Source: Microplitis mediator (taxonomy: Eukaryota > Arthropoda > Insecta > Hymenoptera > Braconidae). From it: 64,000 nt of DNA. How positions within the stretch are numbered: the first letter of the stretch is position 1; every line of letters begins with the position of its first letter. Positions 22,763-34,631 of the stretch are shown here, piece by piece. The stretch is from contig NC_079979.1 in NCBI RefSeq assembly GCF_029852145.1, forward strand, positions 4,078,501 to 4,142,500, given 5' to 3'. Below the pieces are notes generated by a model, which saw only the letters and a list, made by a program, of their open reading frames with translations, was not told the DNA's origin and ran no database searches. The translations under genes and the position numbers were made by a program.

Positions 22763-23623
22763 GTATATAATATAATAAAAAAAAAGTTCAAGTATTTGGA
22801 TCTGATCAGAACTGAACCTCAAATAAGGTTGTATAATTAGATCAGACCGAATAAAAATTCAATTAAGATAGGACGAAAGTACATTTAATCAGGTTTATTT
22901 ATATTTAACTGAGTGAAAAAAAGTTTATATAATCACATACAATTGCATATAGTTATTTAGAATTTTATACAATTATAATATCGTTTTCAATACAAAACTG
23001 ATTAACTCCATTTTTGTAAATTATACAGGAGAACTAAATATCGGTTAAAGAAAGTCATTTTTCCAACTAAAAAAAAAATTTTTTATCTCAAATTTGTAAA
23101 GTATCGGTTCTCTTTTACATTGATTGTTAGAGTTAGGTAGTTTCCGTGTCACAACTATGATGATTCAAAATTAAAAAAAAATAAATGTAAACCAAGCAAT
23201 AACAACGTGTATTACGTCGATTGCTAACAGGAAATGCAAACGAGTGTTTTTTTTTTAAATGGAGAGTTAGGCTGTTTCTTACAGAAAACGACGATGTACG
23301 ATAAGGTGCGTCATTCCAGAGCAACATTTTTTTTTTTACGTACTTGTTGAAAAAATCATAGTTGATTACAAAAAAAAAAAGTTTCCCGCAAAAAAGAAAA
23401 TTCCGAGCTCATCGGAAAATTCGATTTGTCATATAAATAAAACCGAGAAATTTTTTTTTCCTCTATAATATAATTATTCGATACCTCAAAAATGTTTAAG
23501 AGAAAGATAGCTTATACAAGCTTATAATGCAACTGTCTTTTCAAAAAAGTCTATTGCATTGGCTCTGTACTGACAGTAGCTCAAGAGTTTTAAAAGTTGC
23601 GAGAGAATTTTCAATTAATACTT
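22763..23623. other. 3' flank of the LRR gene, no further gene seen
   Basis: AT-rich DNA with homopolymer runs. Possible polyadenylation words lie within 30 bases of the LRR stop. No repeat partner or coding is recognised. Confidence 0.4.
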
Positions 23624-24023
23624 CCCTCGCAGATTTGAATCACGGTGAAAACACGGTGGGTTTGTTCCATTTTACCACTGTGATTACGCAGTGTATCCAC
23701 CGTGATTACACGGTGGCTTGACCACCGTGTATACACGGTGTTTACACTGTGATTACGCGGTGGATACACCGTGGAACCACGGCGGTGAAATTGCCCAAAG
23801 CCACCGTGGAATCACGGTGGATGCACCGCGTAATCACAGTGGAAACACCGTGTAAACACAGTGGTCAAGCCACCGTGGAATCACGGTGGATACACCGCGT
23901 AATCACATTGGATACACTGTGTATACCCGGTGGTGAAATGGAACAAACCCACCGTGTAACCACGGTGGATCCACGGTGTTTACACTTCCACGGTGTTTCC
24001 ACCGTGATTCAAATCTGCGAGGG
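23624..24023. mobile_element. CACGGTGG-family TIR element, copy 2
   Basis: The ends CCCTCGCAGATTTGAATCAC and GTGATTCAAATCTGCGAGGG are a perfect 20-base inverted repeat. The 400-base body is a run of CACCGTG/CACGGTG palindromes, including ACACCGCGTAATCACAGTGG repeated several times. The translated ORF across it is repeat artefact. Confidence 0.85.
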
Positions 24024-24204
24024 TTGCATATTATCATTGATAAGTCTGAAACTATCTACTTGACGAAAACATGTCTACGGATAACCTTCTATGGAACGTA
24101 TCTACAACAACATATTAAGACTCGCCTTTGCTGCTTTTCAAATAGCGTTGAAACAAATGAATCGATTAATTGAAAAATATTATTAGTTCCAGAACGTAAT
24201 AAAG

Positions 24205-24585
24205 TGCATGAATTTTGACACAAGCCCTAGCGAGTTTGGTGCCACCGTAGGAACTCGGAAAAAACTCGACCGAAACTCAGTGTCCCGAAAGAGTTTCGAC
24301 AGTGTTTTCATGGTAGAAACGTGGCGTTTCCTGTGCAATTACGACACTGAGTTTTTACAGAGTTTTGTCGGTGTTTTCGAAGAGTTTTGCTAGTTTTCTC
24401 TTCGAGTTTTATCGGTGTTCTCTTGGACTTTCGTCGGTGTTAGCCCGGAGTTTTCTTGGTGTTTTATCGAAGTTCTTTGGGTGTTTCCTTGTAGTTTAGT
24501 CGAAGTTTCCACAGATTCTAGTGCTTTTAGCATCGCCGTAGAAATTCGGAAAGAACTCGAGCGAAACTGCGTGTTTTGATAGCAG
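24205..24585. repeat. GAGTTTCGTCGGTGTTTT repeat, left part
   Basis: Many imperfect units of GAGTTTCGTCGGTGTTTT lie here. A stretch of the same unit occurs at 29262-29425. The two may be halves of one element separated by the nested insertions at 24586-29258. Confidence 0.5.
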
Positions 24586-25002
24586 TAACCCGGGAAAAAA
24601 TGTTCAGGCCTGATCAGACATGAGTCTTCAGGCCAGATCAGACATGAAAAATGACCAGGCCTGATCAGGCATGTTCAGGTCTGATCAGGTCTGTTCATGC
24701 CTGTTCATGCCTATTCTGGGAAAACAATTAAATATAAAAATGGTCCTATATAATTATATATAAATATGCATAACTATATACAATTATATATAATTATTTC
24801 TATAAAAATGAAAAAAAAAATAAAAAATATGGGAGTGTCTAGGATTCGAACCGTGGACCTTGCGCTTGAAAGTTCGCCTCGTTACCTGTTGACCTAAGAG
24901 ATTGAGTTGAAAAATAGGTCTCGTACGAACTTCAAGTACTGAAAGTCTTAAGACTCATGCCTGTTCATGTCTGATCAGGTCTGATCCTTTTTTCCCGGGT
25001 TA
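24586..25002. mobile_element. TAACCCGGGAAAAA TIR element with a tRNA-like core
   Basis: The ends TAACCCGGGAAAAA and TTTTTCCCGGGTTA are inverted. The flanks inside are CAGGCCTGATCAGACATG-type palindromes and the middle (24721-24960) is unique AT-rich DNA with a tRNA-like segment at 24834-24902. No ORF is seen. Confidence 0.7.
24834..24902 (-). other. tRNA-like segment inside a CCCGGG element
   Basis: On the minus strand an A-box-like TTAGGTCAACAGG and a B box GGTTCGAATCC are spaced as in a tRNA, with an intervening GGCGAACTTTCAAGCGC arm-like segment. The acceptor halves do not pair convincingly. Read as a decayed tRNA-derived segment, not a functional gene. Confidence 0.5.
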
Positions 25003-25039
25003 TACGTGATAGATTCTTGGTCAAAAAAATTTTATATCT

Positions 25040-25552
25040 ATGAACAGACATGAACAGACATAACCAGGCATGAACAGTCCTGATCAGGCCTGAGCTGATT
25101 CAACGCTTCAGACATGAACAGACATGACCAGGCATGAACAGACATGGACAGGTATGATCAGGCCTGAACGCGTATAACGCTTCAGACATGAACAGACATG
25201 GTCAGGCATGAACATGTATGATCAGGCCTGAGCATATTTAACACTTCAGACATGAACAGACATGGACAGGTATGATCAGGCCTGAACGCATATAACGCTT
25301 CAGACATGAACAGACATGGTCAGGCATGAACAGACATGAACAGCCATGAACAGGCCTGAGTGTATTTAACGCCTCAGACATGAACAGGCATGGACAGGTA
25401 TGATCAGGCCTGATCATGTCTAATTTCAGGCCTGATCATACATGAACAGACATGATCAGGTCTAATTTCAGGCCTGATCATACATGAACAGGCATGGTCA
25501 GGCCTGATCATACATGAACAGGCATGGTCAGGCCTGATCATTTTTTCCCGGG
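25040..25552. repeat. AGGCCTGATCA/ACATGAACAG tandem palindromic repeat with a CCCGGG end
   Basis: About 500 bases of repeated CAGACATGAACAGACATG and CAGGCCTGATCA words show a roughly 80-100-base higher-order period (the word AACGCTTCAGACATGAACAG recurs). It ends TGATCATTTTTTCCCGGG at 25552. The left CCCGGG end is missing. Confidence 0.65.
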
Positions 25553-25882
25553 TCGTAAAATAAAATATTACAATTTCTGGTCCTGTATGAAGATTAAAAA
25601 CGATTCATGACAATTAGAAATTTTTAATCGTCATGAATCGTGTTTAATCGCAAAATAATATTACAATTTCTGGTCCCGCATAAAGATTAAAAATTATCCA
25701 TGACGATTTGGAACAATTAAAAACTTAATTGTATTTTACCCTCTTTAATTTATGACCATTTAAAACGATTAAAAATTTAATCGTTTTTAATTCTCTTTAA
25801 TCATCTACTGACGATCCATGACGATTTCAAACGATTAAAACATTTTCAATCGTCATTAATTGTATTTTCTAATCAGGGATGG
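25553..25882. repeat. AACGATTAAAA repeat ending TAATCAGGG
   Basis: Repeated CGATTCATGACGATT and AACGATTAAAAATTTAATCG words close with TAATCAGGG at about 25880. The same closing word bounds elements at 32621-33300 and about 45330. Confidence 0.5.
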
Positions 25883-26892
25883 TAAACACACAGTATTTTT
25901 GTGTAGGGTAAACGCACCAATACATGGACGGTTAAGCAGACTCTCATGTTTCTTAATCGAAATGAAGCAATAAAATATAAATAAGTTATAATAAAATAAA
26001 TTATACTTAAGCAAAAATGTTTAATTAACTAGAAAAAAAATAATTAAAACTTTGTATAACGTAGTGGTTGATTACAAAATAAGAAAATTTAAGAAAAAGT
26101 CCAAATCCCCAGTAGATGGACGAAATCTCCAATAGATGGACAGCCAATACCAGTAGATGGACGCTTCTTGCAAATGATATTTTCGTCTTTATATATATGT
26201 AAAAAATTATTAAATTTTTCATAATACCGCATGTGTTCAATACAATAATTAAAAAAACAAATCTGAGTTAATAATTTTCAAAATATATGTAGTATTTTTA
26301 TTATCTTAAAAAATTTCTCACTCTTACATATTAGGTAACGCAAAATATATGATAATATATTACGTAATATTAATTAACAATTTATAAATTATTAATTGTT
26401 TTGCTTACATTTTATTTATATTAATAAAATAATAAATAAATAAAAATAAGTTAATGTAACAAACAATTTTATTTAAATGTTATGAAAAAAAAACAAAAAA
26501 AATTGAAAATTTACCCGATAAATCCAATGTCCATCTATTGGGTTAAGGTCATAAATTTATCTCCAATAGATGGACGGCAAATTTTATTAAGTTTTTTCAA
26601 TTTTATTAGTTAATTATTAAATTAATAAATTTATTAATGAACTACGAACATAATCACATAATACATATGTTATTTTTTTATTTATTTATATTAGTTATAA
26701 CAAATATAGTTAACCGGTTGTCTGTCACATGCTTAGTAATGGTGGCGCTTGTGAAGCAAAACGTCGTCACGTCAAAATAAAAATAATTTTTTTTATGATT
26801 ATAACATATATTAAATTGAAAAAAAATTATTTTCTAACATCAGAAATATATATAGTTAAAAAAAATTTTTATGTTACATTTTCATTCCTAAA

Positions 26893-29190
26893 TTTTATTT
26901 AATCCTCCGAATGAACTTCTTGAGTATTTTCTAACTGAAGTTAAAAGAGCTCTAGATAAATTTGCTCCAATTCGTACTAAAAAAATCTCATCAAATAAAA
27001 ATCCATGGCTCACCAGGGATCTAAAAGCCGAAAGTCGAGAGAGAGATATCCTGTACAGGCGTGCTCGTAGGTCTCGTGATCCCTCTATTTTGGCCCTTTA
27101 TAGATCAAAACGCAAAGCTCTCAAGGCTAGATTGGATGATGCACGGGAAAATTACCTTAAAGATGCACTAATAAACTTATCGCAAAACTCAAATGTTTGG
27201 AATAAGTTAAGACATCTCAACTTGATAAGATCAAACTCATCTACCCCATTGAACTACTTTACGGCTGATGAATTAAATGAACATTTTGCTAATATATTAA
27301 GGAAGCATCCTCCATGCGGCGAAAGTTTAATTGACTCTCTACCTACTTCTCACAACAGGATTGTCGAATGTGTGTTCAATTGGTCCAGTGTTGATATTGT
27401 TGATGTCACCAAAGCTTTGCACCTAACTCTAAATAAATCGAGAGGGAAAAGTCCAGATGGTCTGAGTTTGAGCTGATTGAGAGATCATCTACCGCAGATC
27501 TCCCAATTTCTAACAAATCTGTTCAACAAATCGTTGAGCTCTGGTATCTTTCCAAATACTTGGAAAACTGTCTTCATAGTTCCGTTAAACAAAACAACTC
27601 CTCTGAGGTCACTTACTGATACACGGCCCATCGCTAATTTGTCCCATCTAGCAAAAGTTTTTGAAAGATTGGTCGCAAATCAAGTTGTACATTACCTCGA
27701 AGAAAACAACCTATTCGACAAGTATCAGTCAGGTTTTCGTAAACACCATAGTACCCAGTCTGCACTCTTGAAGTTAACTGATGATATCAGACAAGCCATA
27801 GACAGAGATGAACTAACCTTACTGGTTTTATTTGACCTAACCAAAGCTTTCGATTACTTAGATCCAAAGGTAATTCTGATTGCTCTGTTTGAATTAGGTT
27901 TCTCCCTAGAAGTGTTTGTATGGTTTCACTCCTATCTATCCGGCAGGCAGCAAGCAGTCATTGATGAACTTGGCATTCCTGCCAAACTATTGAATACTTC
28001 ATCTGGTGTACCTCAGGGTTCCATTCTCGGTCCCATTTTATTCCTGCTGATAATGAATAGTGTAACAAGATGGTTAAAATATTGTAAACGTGGTCTATTT
28101 GCTGATGACACCTACATCTATCTTCATTTCAAGCTGTCCCAGTTATCTGAAGCACTATGGTTGGCCTCTGAAGACACACAGGGTGTGGCAAATTGGGCAA
28201 AATCAAATAGGTTAGAACTGAACTTAAATAAAACCAAGGTTATGATATTGGGCTCAAACCATAAACTCAGAATGCTAAAAAACCTTGTTCTGCCTTCTGT
28301 GATGGTAGATGGAGTCACTCTCTCGTATGTTAAGTCAACAAAGTGGCTTGGGTTGATTATCACAGACAATCTATCTTGGAACAGTCATATATCACTAACA
28401 CTTAGAAAAATAAATGCTTCATTGCACAGCTTAATACTTAAAAAAAATGTTTTCTCGTCAAATATTCGGAAATTATTGGTTTCAGCTACTATTCTCCCAC
28501 TCATTGACTATTGCATTGTAGTTTTAACTGATTCGTCAAGTGAAAACGATTTCAAGCTTCAACGAGCAGTGAATAACAGCATTAGATTCATTTACAATCT
28601 TAAAACAGATGAGCACATCACTCCATATCGTTGTACTCTTAGGTGGCTATCAATAAAATCAAAAAGAGTGTATTATATGGCTTGTTATTTCTACAAATTA
28701 TTAGAATCTGGAAAACCTATTTATCTACGTGAGCTATTCATCGATGATAATGATACAAGACATTCTGAAAGACTAGCTATTAAAAAAAATAATGTAAATT
28801 TCAAAATGCCATACTTTTCTACTGTGCTATACGAGCAATCATTTGTTGTGTCAATTATCCGTCTTTGGCAAGAGATACCCTTAGATCTGATTAAATCAGG
28901 CAGTTATGAGATATTTAAATACAAGTTGTATGATTATCTACTAAATCTAGATTTTAATTGACGAAATTTGTAGCAGTATATCGTTGAATTTTTCATTTCT
29001 TATTGTTGATTTTAGCTTTGTCTATATGATTCATTCAAATTTAAATTAATAGTATTGTTGTTGTTAGATCATTTTCAAATTTGTTCTACTGCTGTAAGAT
29101 CATCTGTATGATTTCACTTTGCCATTTGGCCTATAGGCATATATGCCTTGGCATGAAAATTTAATAAATAAAAAAAAAAATAAAAAAAAT
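26893..29190 (+). mobile_element. 5'-truncated jockey-like non-LTR retrotransposon
   Basis: Coding begins abruptly inside the linker between endonuclease and reverse transcriptase, which is typical of 5' truncation. It ends with an A-rich tail containing AATAAA at about 29160-29190, just after a short GGCATATATGCC hairpin. It is nested in the 25903-29258 TIR element. No target duplication could be fixed because the 5' boundary is vague. Confidence 0.8.
26898..28961 (+). pseudogene. Reverse transcriptase of the jockey-like element, one in-frame stop
   Basis: One frame runs from about 26898 (NPPNELLEYF) to a TGA at 28959-28961, interrupted by a single TGA at 27474-27476. The upstream block holds the basic linker (NPWLTRDLKAESRERDILYR). 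The downstream block, 494 codons, has the ordered reverse-transcriptase motifs: RPIANLSHLAKVFERLV, YQSGFRKHHSTQSALLKL, motif A VLFDLTKAFDYLD, motif B SGVPQGSILGPILFLL and the catalytic FADDTYIYL. C-terminal thumb-like sequence continues to the end. Only one stop and no frameshift make this a fairly recent copy. The clade (jockey, CR1 or relatives) is inferred from motif style. It is not a host gene. Confidence 0.85.
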
Positions 29191-29261
29191 AATCGGTTAT
29201 TAAAATAATATTCGTCCATCCAATGGGGGGTGTCCATCTATTGGTGTATTTACCCTACCTT

Positions 29262-29425
29262 ACGACACGGACTTTTGTCGGTGTTTTTGCTGAGTTTCAG
29301 GGCTGTTTTTTTGGAGTTTCGTCAGTGTTTTGGCAAAGCCTTGTTTGGGCTTGCTCGGAACTTCGATAGTAGTTTTTCATGGTTTTTGCGAAGTATATTG
29401 AGGGTTTCCGGGGAAAAAAAATTAT
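29262..29425. repeat. GAGTTTCGTCGGTGTTTT repeat, right part
   Basis: It carries the same unit as 24205-24585 and starts just after the nested TIR element ends at 29258. It is probably the other half of the interrupted repeat. Confidence 0.45.
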
Positions 29426-29445
29426 ATATAAGTATGTATAATTAT

Positions 29446-31088
29446 TAGACTGTGCCAAATGAAATCGATATTTTTTTTTTTCGGTCCCATACGAAAATTA
29501 GGTTGTCTCACTAAAAAAATAAGTTCTGCAAAAATTTCAGCTCGATATGTCTATTTTTCAGTTGGCGCTCGCGTAAATAAGAATTTTCTAATAAAATTTT
29601 TTTTATCCCAACTTAATATTTTACAACTCATTAAATATAACTGATTAAAAAATGGCCAAGGTGCTCTTTTGTAGGGAATTCAATTCTCTACAAAAGGAAC
29701 TTTTGATCGAATGAAAAACATCAGCCAATTTATTTCTGCAGCCATTTGAACCTAATTTTTTTTCAAAATTTACATTTATATTTATAATTAAATGCATAGA
29801 AAACAATGTTGCTATGTATGAAACTTATTGAATTCAATTTCTGTAGGAACCTTTATGATCCCAAGGAATAGTTTTCATACTTGAAGTAATAAAACTAACA
29901 TCAAACTATTGATATTAACGATATTTCTAACAATATTTTTTCTTCGTTTTGACATTTTTCGCATTTAATCTTTCTAGTATTTTTTTTATGCATTAGAATA
30001 TTGTTCGTAATTGTAATTTTGAGATTCTCATACTGCTGATTAAAAATTATTACTTTATTGATAAAAACATACATTGTTTATGATAATAAAATACTTATAA
30101 AAATTCAAATAAAGGAAAAAGTGATGTTCTAATTGTGCAGAAGTTTTTATCGATTCTGTTACTAGTTTTTAAGAGCTTATGATTTGTCAGGAGAACCTAT
30201 TGCAAACAATCTGAAAGTTGCCTACAATGGGCAGCAACAACTTGTAGTAGAAATTATTTAATTTATCTATTTATTGATTAATTAACTAATCAATTAATTA
30301 GTTTGAAGCAAGTACAGTTTATATTCGCAATAGGGTCTCCTGACATATCATAAACTCTTAAAAACTAGTAACAGAATTGAAAGAAAATTTTCTGCACATT
30401 AGAACATCACTTTTTACTTTAATTGAATTTTTATGGGTATTTTATTATTGTAAACAATGTATTCTTTCATCAATAAAGTAATAATTATTAATCAGCAGTA
30501 TGAGAATCTCAAAATTACAATTATAGACGATATTCTAATGCAGAAAAAAATTACTAGAAAGATTAAATGCGAAAAATGTCAAAACGAAGAAAAAATTTTG
30601 TTAGAAATATCGCTAATATCAATAGTTTGATGTTAGTTTTATTACTTCAAGTATGAAAACTATTCCTTGGGATCATAAAGGTTCCTATAGAAATTGAATT
30701 CAATAAGTTTCATACATAGCAACATTGTTTTCTATGCATTTAATTATAAATATAAATGTAAATTTTGAAAAAAAATTAGGTTCAAATGGCTGCGGAACAA
30801 AATTGGCAGATATTTTTCATTCGATCAAAAGTTACTTTTGTAGAGAATTGAATCCCCTACAAAATGGCATCTTGGCCATTTTTTAATCAGTTATATTTAA
30901 TGAGTTGTAAAATATTAAGTTGGGATAAAAAAAAATTTTATTAGAAAATTCTTATTTACGCGAGCGCCAACTGAAAAATAGACATATCGAGCTGAAATTT
31001 TTGCAGAACTTATTTTTTTAGTGAGACAACCTAATTTTCGTATGGGACCGGAAAAAAAAAAGATATCGATTTCATTTGGCACAGTCTA
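29446..31088. mobile_element. 1.64 kb foldback element with 8-bp target duplication
   Basis: It begins TAGACTGTGCCAAATG and ends with the exact inverse. The arms 29446-30210 and 30326-31088 are inverted copies of about 765 bases at roughly 90% or better identity, with a 115-base spacer. ATAATTAT lies on both sides (29438-29445 and 31089-31096). The 8-bp duplication and the TAG start fit hAT-type transposition. No transposase coding is present. Transcription through it would give a very long hairpin. Confidence 0.85.
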
Positions 31089-31374
31089 ATAATTATATAT
31101 GGAAAATGGCCTTATATAATTATATATAACTATATACATTTAAATTCCAATGCAATGAATTAAATAAATTGTAAAGTTTTGTTCATATAGTAGAGACTCT
31201 ATACTTTTTATTAAAATAATATTTTTTTGTAAGTCCAAGTTTAATTTTTAAGAATAATTATTCATGGAAGCATTAATAATAAATACTAATGCCACGATGT
31301 AAAATAGAATATACTACGTTACCATCAAAAAAGGTACTTATCACTCTGTCAAATAACAGAGAAGTACTCGTGCC

Positions 31375-31640
31375 AAAATTGCTTCCAGCATTGGAATATA
31401 ACAGTTCTGAAATAAGTTTCTTACCAGGGACACTACAACTGGTGGACGTGATCTCGTGGCGAGCATCGAACTACTTCTACTGCTGCTTATAGCACCGATG
31501 ACTTCCCTCTCCTACATATATACATATATATCTTTACTCCCAAGTTATTTTTCTCTTAGTTTAAGCATTTTTTTTCTTGGTTGGAGCATACAAAAATTTT
31601 TGCGTTTAAGAAATAGTACTTATTCCGAGAAAATTTATTG
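31375..31640. repeat. Dispersed segment, inverted relative to 6849-7125
   Basis: It contains TCTTACCAGGGACACTA and GATCTCGTGGCGAGCATCGA, matching the complement of the 6849-7125 segment. Read on the minus strand it has a longer open stretch (VIGAISSSRSSSMLATRSR, then VVVSLVRNLFQ) before a stop. Its nature is unknown. Confidence 0.5.
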
Positions 31641-31667
31641 TCTTCAAACAAAAAAATGTATACTGTT

Positions 31668-31915
31668 CCTCGCAGATTTGAATCACGGTGGATTACGCGG
31701 TGGATGCCCCGTAGAACCACGTTGGTGAAATAGCACAAAGCCACCGCGTAATCACGGTAGATACACCGCGTAATCACGGTGGATACACCGCATAATCACA
31801 GTGAAAACACCGTGTATACACGGTGGTAAAATGGAACAAACCCACCGTGTAGCCACGGTGAATTCACGTGTTTACACTTCCACGGTGTTTCCACCGTGAT
31901 TCAAATCTGCGAGGG
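31668..31915. mobile_element. CACGGTGG-family TIR element, copy 3
   Basis: The ends CCTCGCAGATTTGAATCACG and CACCGTGATTCAAATCTGCG are inverted copies around 248 bases of CACCGTG palindromes. It is shorter than copies 1 and 2. Confidence 0.8.
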
Positions 31916-32620
31916 CGCGTCTTTAAAATTACTTGTACGTTGGCCTTGTTTTGATAAATATTAAAATTATTTTTTAATTACTCATAAAAAATAAATATGA
32001 TATTGATAGTTCAAGGCCAATGAAAATATTATTTTCCAATCTCAGGTTTTAGATTTTTCTTAAACCAACTAATGATTTTAAAAAATAACCTCAATTTTTT
32101 TATTTATTAAAAAATTCATATTTTGGGCATCTGCTTATTTTAAATAATTTTAATTTAATTATAAAGTTTTTCAGCTCTAGTACTTCTTTTAGTGCGGCTG
32201 CCAGCCACCAGGCAGCGCCACATTTTTTGGAAATGCACCCTTGGAGAATGGCCTTAAGATCTAAAGGACAAAACTCATTTCGAAAGAATTTGGTTAATGT
32301 ATGTCTTGTATTAATTATTAATTCATTAATTTATTTAGTCATTCATTCATTCAGTCATTCATTCATTCAATGCTGCTGAATAAAAAAAAATTTACCAAAG
32401 ATAATGAGTACTTTATGCCACCCATCTTTTTTGCTTGGAATCGATCTGTAAACTAACTAATAATCATCAAGTTTCAAACAACTCCTAATAGTTGTTCTAG
32501 TATATAGTATTTTTTCAGATATTTTGAACACATGTAACTAAAACATGGAAATTTAAAAATTCGAAAAAAAATAGTCCCGATTGTCATCCCATTATCAGCC
32601 CAGGCTTTAAAGTTGCTGAA
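31916..32620. other. Gap, no gene seen
   Basis: AT-rich DNA with an ATTC tetranucleotide run at about 32336-32370. No coding or element ends are recognised. Confidence 0.4.
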
Positions 32621-33300
32621 CCCTGATTAAAAAAGTAAATTGAAAAGTATTGAAAAAGATGAGAAATGAATCTTTTCGAATACTTTCTTTACCCCAAGGT
32701 TTTCATTTCGACATAAAATTAATACTTTTCAATCCCAAAATAATAAAAGAATTTCTGAACTTCCGAGGAATTGAAAAAGATTCAAATGAATCGATATTTT
32801 TAATCTTTCTGAATCCTTTTCAATACCTAAATAATCCGACATTTCGGATCAAGTGTGGGATTGAAAAAGATTCAAATGAATTGATATTTTTGAATCTTTC
32901 CGAATCCTTCTCAATACCTAAATAATTTCACATTTCAGGTCAAGTGTGGGATTGAAAAAGATTGAAATGAATTGAAATTTTTGAATCTTTCCGAATCCTT
33001 CTCAATACCTAAATAATCCGATATTTCGGATCAAGTGTGGGATTGAAAAAGATTGAAAAGAATTGAAATTTTTGAATCTTTCTGAATCCTTCTCAATACC
33101 AAAATAATTCCATATTGGAAGGTATTGAAATGATGAAAGATTGAATTCTTTTCAATACTTTCGAATTCCACTTTGGAATTGGAAAGTATTCAAACGATCG
33201 AAATTTCAATTCCATTCAATACTTTTCAAAACCGCCGAGGGATTGAAAAGAATTGAAATAATTTTCAATACTTTTCAATTCACTTTTGTAATCAGGGTTA
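32621..33300. mobile_element. AACCCTGATTA TIR element with internal tandem repeats
   Basis: The left end AACCCTGATTAAAAAAGT and right end ACTTTTGTAATCAGGGTT are inverted, with the similarity running about 38 bases inward. The interior has three to four units of about 118 bases (each containing GAATCCTTCTCAATACC and ATCAAGTGTGGGATTGAAAA) at 32780-33110. The ORF at 32650-32925 follows the repeat period and is not a gene. Confidence 0.7.
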
Positions 33301-33829
33301 ATAACTGACAGTTTTTAAGAACAAATTTTCAAGAAAATCGATCACTACGTTTTTTTTGGAAATCAAAATTTTATATAATACACTTAAAAATCTTATAGAA
33401 ATAGCGTTTTGAAAATTTTTTCGATTTTCATTTCAAGTGTGTCTAAAAAGAAAAATTGGAAAGAAAAGCTTCCAATCAGCTTATTTTTCGCAAAGTTATG
33501 GGCATTAAAAAACAATAACGTTTCTTTTTTGAAAAATCGACATCTTAGAAACGGTTCGACAAAAAAAATTTTAAAAAAACAGGAAGGCCTCTCTCAACCA
33601 ATACTATAAAACGTAAAAAAACTATGAACAATATTGAAGATGCAAAAGCCAAATGGTGTTCGATTTGGCATGGAATGCCCCATATATTTTAGACCAATTC
33701 GAAAAAATTAACTATGTTTTATTCAAGAACACACACTAAAGTTTCAATAGGACAAAAGAAGAAGCCAGTTAAAATTTGAGCCCTTAATATTAATATTAAG
33801 TACTCCCTGATTAAGTTTTCAATTTCCCA

Positions 33830-34631
33830 TTTAAATAACACGGAGAAATTTCTTTTTTAAATTTGAAATTTTATAACTCATCAGCTAATTATCGTACCAG
33901 GAAGGCCAATACATATTCTATTCGGAAATTGAAAGCTACAAAAAAGGTCTCTTATAATTTTTTCATAAATTTACTCTTTAAAAGTTATTCAACGTCATAT
34001 TGAAATTCATAGTAAATTTCAGTATTATTCAACATTCCCGACGAGAATATCAGTTTCATTACAAAAAATTGTAGGACACTTTTCGTAGACCATTTTATTT
34101 CCAATAAATTATCTTCCACCAAGTTTCTGAAATCTGGCAATGCTTTCTAGTTATTCGCATTCAAAAGTCAATTTCCTAAGAAAAATCGTGTTCTGGCCTT
34201 TTTTTACCAGTTTTAAAACCGAGATCAATAGATTTTTTGACTTGAAGTTATTTATACATGATTAACAATGCACACGAGATAGAACCATATACTTCTTTGA
34301 GAGAAAATCGCGGATTAAGATTTTTAATTTTTGCTCAGAAACATTTTACTTAATTTTAAATAAATTTTCTGAACAAGAATAAATCCTGGTAACGAGCAAT
34401 TTAACGTAAAAAAGCGTATGATTTTTTTTTCATGTTCTTCGTTAATCATAGATCAACTTTAGACCGACTTTTCGTCAAACAATCTATCATTTTCTATTTT
34501 AAAACTGTTCAAAAATGGTGAAAACGTGATTTTTCTCAAGAAATTTACATTTAAATGCAAATATCTAAAGAGTATAGCCAAATTTCGAAAACTTGGTGAA
34601 AGATAATATATAGGAAATAAAACGGTCTACT
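33830..34631. repeat. Foldback-family remnant
   Basis: Bases 34084-34230 are inverted at 34475-34630 (the word CCATTTTATTTCCAATAAATTA on one side and its complement on the other). The unit 33895-34120 recurs in direct orientation at 35083-35292. It shares the motif AAAGTTATTCAACGTCA and GAAATTGAAAGCTAC with the other foldbacks. Confidence 0.55.

Larger units (their letters stand above)
25903..29258. mobile_element. TIR element carrying a nested non-LTR insertion
   Basis: The left end GTAGGGTAAACGCACCAATA and right end TATTGGTGTATTTACCCTAC are inverted with two mismatches. The word CCAATAGATGGAC recurs inside at 26100-26160, 26525-26575 and near 29215-29250. Without the retrotransposon at about 26893-29185 the element would be about 1.06 kb. 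No transposase is seen. Confidence 0.6.

Noticed and set aside
23749..24063. 104-codon frame with repeated HRVITV-type words
   Set aside because: It lies in a CACGGTGG-family element and mirrors its palindromic unit.
24834..24902. A functional tRNA gene
   Set aside because: The acceptor and anticodon stems are poor; better read as a tRNA-derived segment.
25040..25552. CRISPR-like array
   Set aside because: The repeats are palindromic and contiguous without unique spacers of fixed length, and the genome is eukaryotic.
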